From positions 1-20,622 of the IMG/VR virus record IMGVR_UViG_3300045256_000483: DNA of 20,622 nucleotides. One strand, 5' to 3'. Within the stretch, counting starts at the first letter, position 1. Each line of letters starts with the position of its first letter. Made by a program: the position numbers and the translations under genes. The notes under the pieces are model-generated. The model did not search any database, was not told where the DNA came from, and worked only from the letters and a program-made list of their open reading frames with translations. Of the stretch, positions 20,004 to 20,622 are shown in pieces. This DNA comes from a virus.

Positions 20004-20622
20004 TGAATATATTAGATTTAAATCAATCAGAATTAATTCATCGAATATCTGTATTAGAGAGAACTATTTCAACACTAACAGATGTTCAAAATAGAATTGT
20101 AGATGCTCAAACAGAAGAAGCATCTAAAGCTGAAAGGCAATATATCCATCAAAATTTAATTAGAAATGGTGATTTAAATTTTACCAGAAATACATATCTT
20201 TATACTACTGATTACACGGGAGCGGAAGCTGCTAATGTTTCAGAGGAAGCAGCTTTTGTTTATGGACTTCCAAGAGATGATTCCCGTGAATCTTATGGAA
20301 GTATTAATTCCGGAAATACTACATTAACAATTAATAATGCTTTATTTACGCCTTCCGACGTAGGAAAAAATATAATTATAGAAGGTGCTGGAACTGGCGG
20401 GAGTGTTCATTTTACTAATATTTTTTCCTACATATCTGCAACACAATGTGTAATAGGATCTTCTGCGGCTACTACAGTTACAAATGCACGGGTAAGATGG
20501 GGATTCCCTTCTTATATAGAAGATACAACAGATGATAATCCTGATTCAAATCTTGCTACAAATACAGCATTAAAAACCCCTTCTCACACAAGATATTCAA
20601 CAACAGTAAATGATCCTGATTT
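20003..20622 (+). CDS. Tail fibre or tailspike protein, N-terminal part (cut by window edge)
   Basis: The ATG at 20003 overlaps the nozzle stop (TGATGA). The frame stays open for 206 codons to the window end with no stop. Residues 1-50 form a coiled coil (MNILDLNQSELIHRISVLER), typical of an attachment or trimerisation segment. A beta-rich domain follows with YGLPRDDSRESYG, LFTPSDVGKNIIIEG and a strand YISATQCVIGSS, a pattern common in phage receptor-binding and tailspike proteins (a repeating FT..DVGK..T/I..AG element). It probably continues into a receptor-binding or depolymerase region beyond the window. The gene content of this part of the phage agrees. Confidence 0.8.
   Translation, partial: MNILDLNQSELIHRISVLERTISTLTDVQNRIVDAQTEEASKAERQYIHQNLIRNGDLNFTRNTYLYTTDYTGAEAANVSEEAAFVYGLPRDDSRESYGSINSGNTTLTINNALFTPSDVGKNIIIEGAGTGGSVHFTNIFSYISATQCVIGSSAATTVTNARVRWGFPSYIEDTTDDNPDSNLATNTALKTPSHTRYSTTVNDPD

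Noticed and set aside
1-20622. TGA read as an amino acid (alternative code)
   Set aside because: Trp is TGG throughout and TGA, TAA and TAG all end well-bounded genes.
1-20622. tRNA genes, integrase, insertion sequences or a CRISPR array
   Set aside because: I saw no tRNA-like T-arm motif, no recombinase or transposase gene, and no spacer-repeat structure.

Overview
The window is an AT-rich (about one-third GC by eye) stretch of a tailed double-stranded DNA phage. It holds the lysis, packaging, head and tail-nozzle genes of what looks like a short-tailed (podovirus) virion. Nearly all genes point rightward, are packed with 1-90 nt overlaps, and follow the P22-like order lysis, terminase, portal, scaffold, coat, adaptor, nozzle. 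All three stop codons are used and Trp is TGG, so the standard bacterial code fits. Promoters are sigma70-type (TTGAC-17-TATAAT). Shine-Dalgarno sites are strong at the coat gene but absent at several promoter-proximal genes. The host cannot be named from the sequence. AT-rich heptamer repeats like those here are common in some uncultured bacteria, but that is only a weak hint.

Left end (1-1243): a GC-rich minisatellite of 16/17-bp units runs off the window edge. It is followed by a leftward two-gene operon (245-854) with its own promoter (908-936) and hairpin-plus-U-tract terminator (193-215). The two products may be diverged paralogues. The divergent intergenic region also carries GTTTCA/TGAAAC inverted sites.

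Region 1244-2676: a helix-turn-helix gene (candidate small terminase or regulator) has its own extended -10 promoter. It is followed by about 860 bp without a protein gene. That stretch contains a consensus leftward promoter and, about 200 bp downstream of it, a 15-bp GC hairpin followed by a U-rich stretch, which together suggest an undescribed leftward small RNA of about 240 nt. It also holds heptamer repeats and tandem hairpin iterons.

Region 2677-6075: a membrane protein, a GH24 lysozyme with an unusual C-terminal two-helix membrane anchor, a small acidic protein, two coiled-coil membrane or exported proteins (spanin-like), a two-TM holin candidate, and a DnaQ-fold exonuclease with a C-terminal zinc ribbon.

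Region 6083-20622: large terminase, two tiny overlapping ORFs, a portal with a zinc-ribbon insertion, a scaffold candidate, the major capsid protein, a small beta-rich protein, two unknown conserved-looking proteins, adaptor-like proteins, small zinc-ribbon and KTKAEA-type proteins, a beta-propeller-like tail nozzle, and the start of a tail fibre or spike gene cut by the window edge. A third copy of the shared promoter (10636-10664) precedes the scaffold/capsid genes and is followed by a leader that can fold as an H-type pseudoknot.

Across the window the GC-rich word CCCGTG (often CCCGTGAA) recurs 21 times in both orientations, in all reading phases and in non-coding DNA. That is roughly ten times what base composition predicts. 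This dispersed word, the candidate small RNA, the pseudoknot leader and the heptamer arrays are the most interesting unexplained signals.
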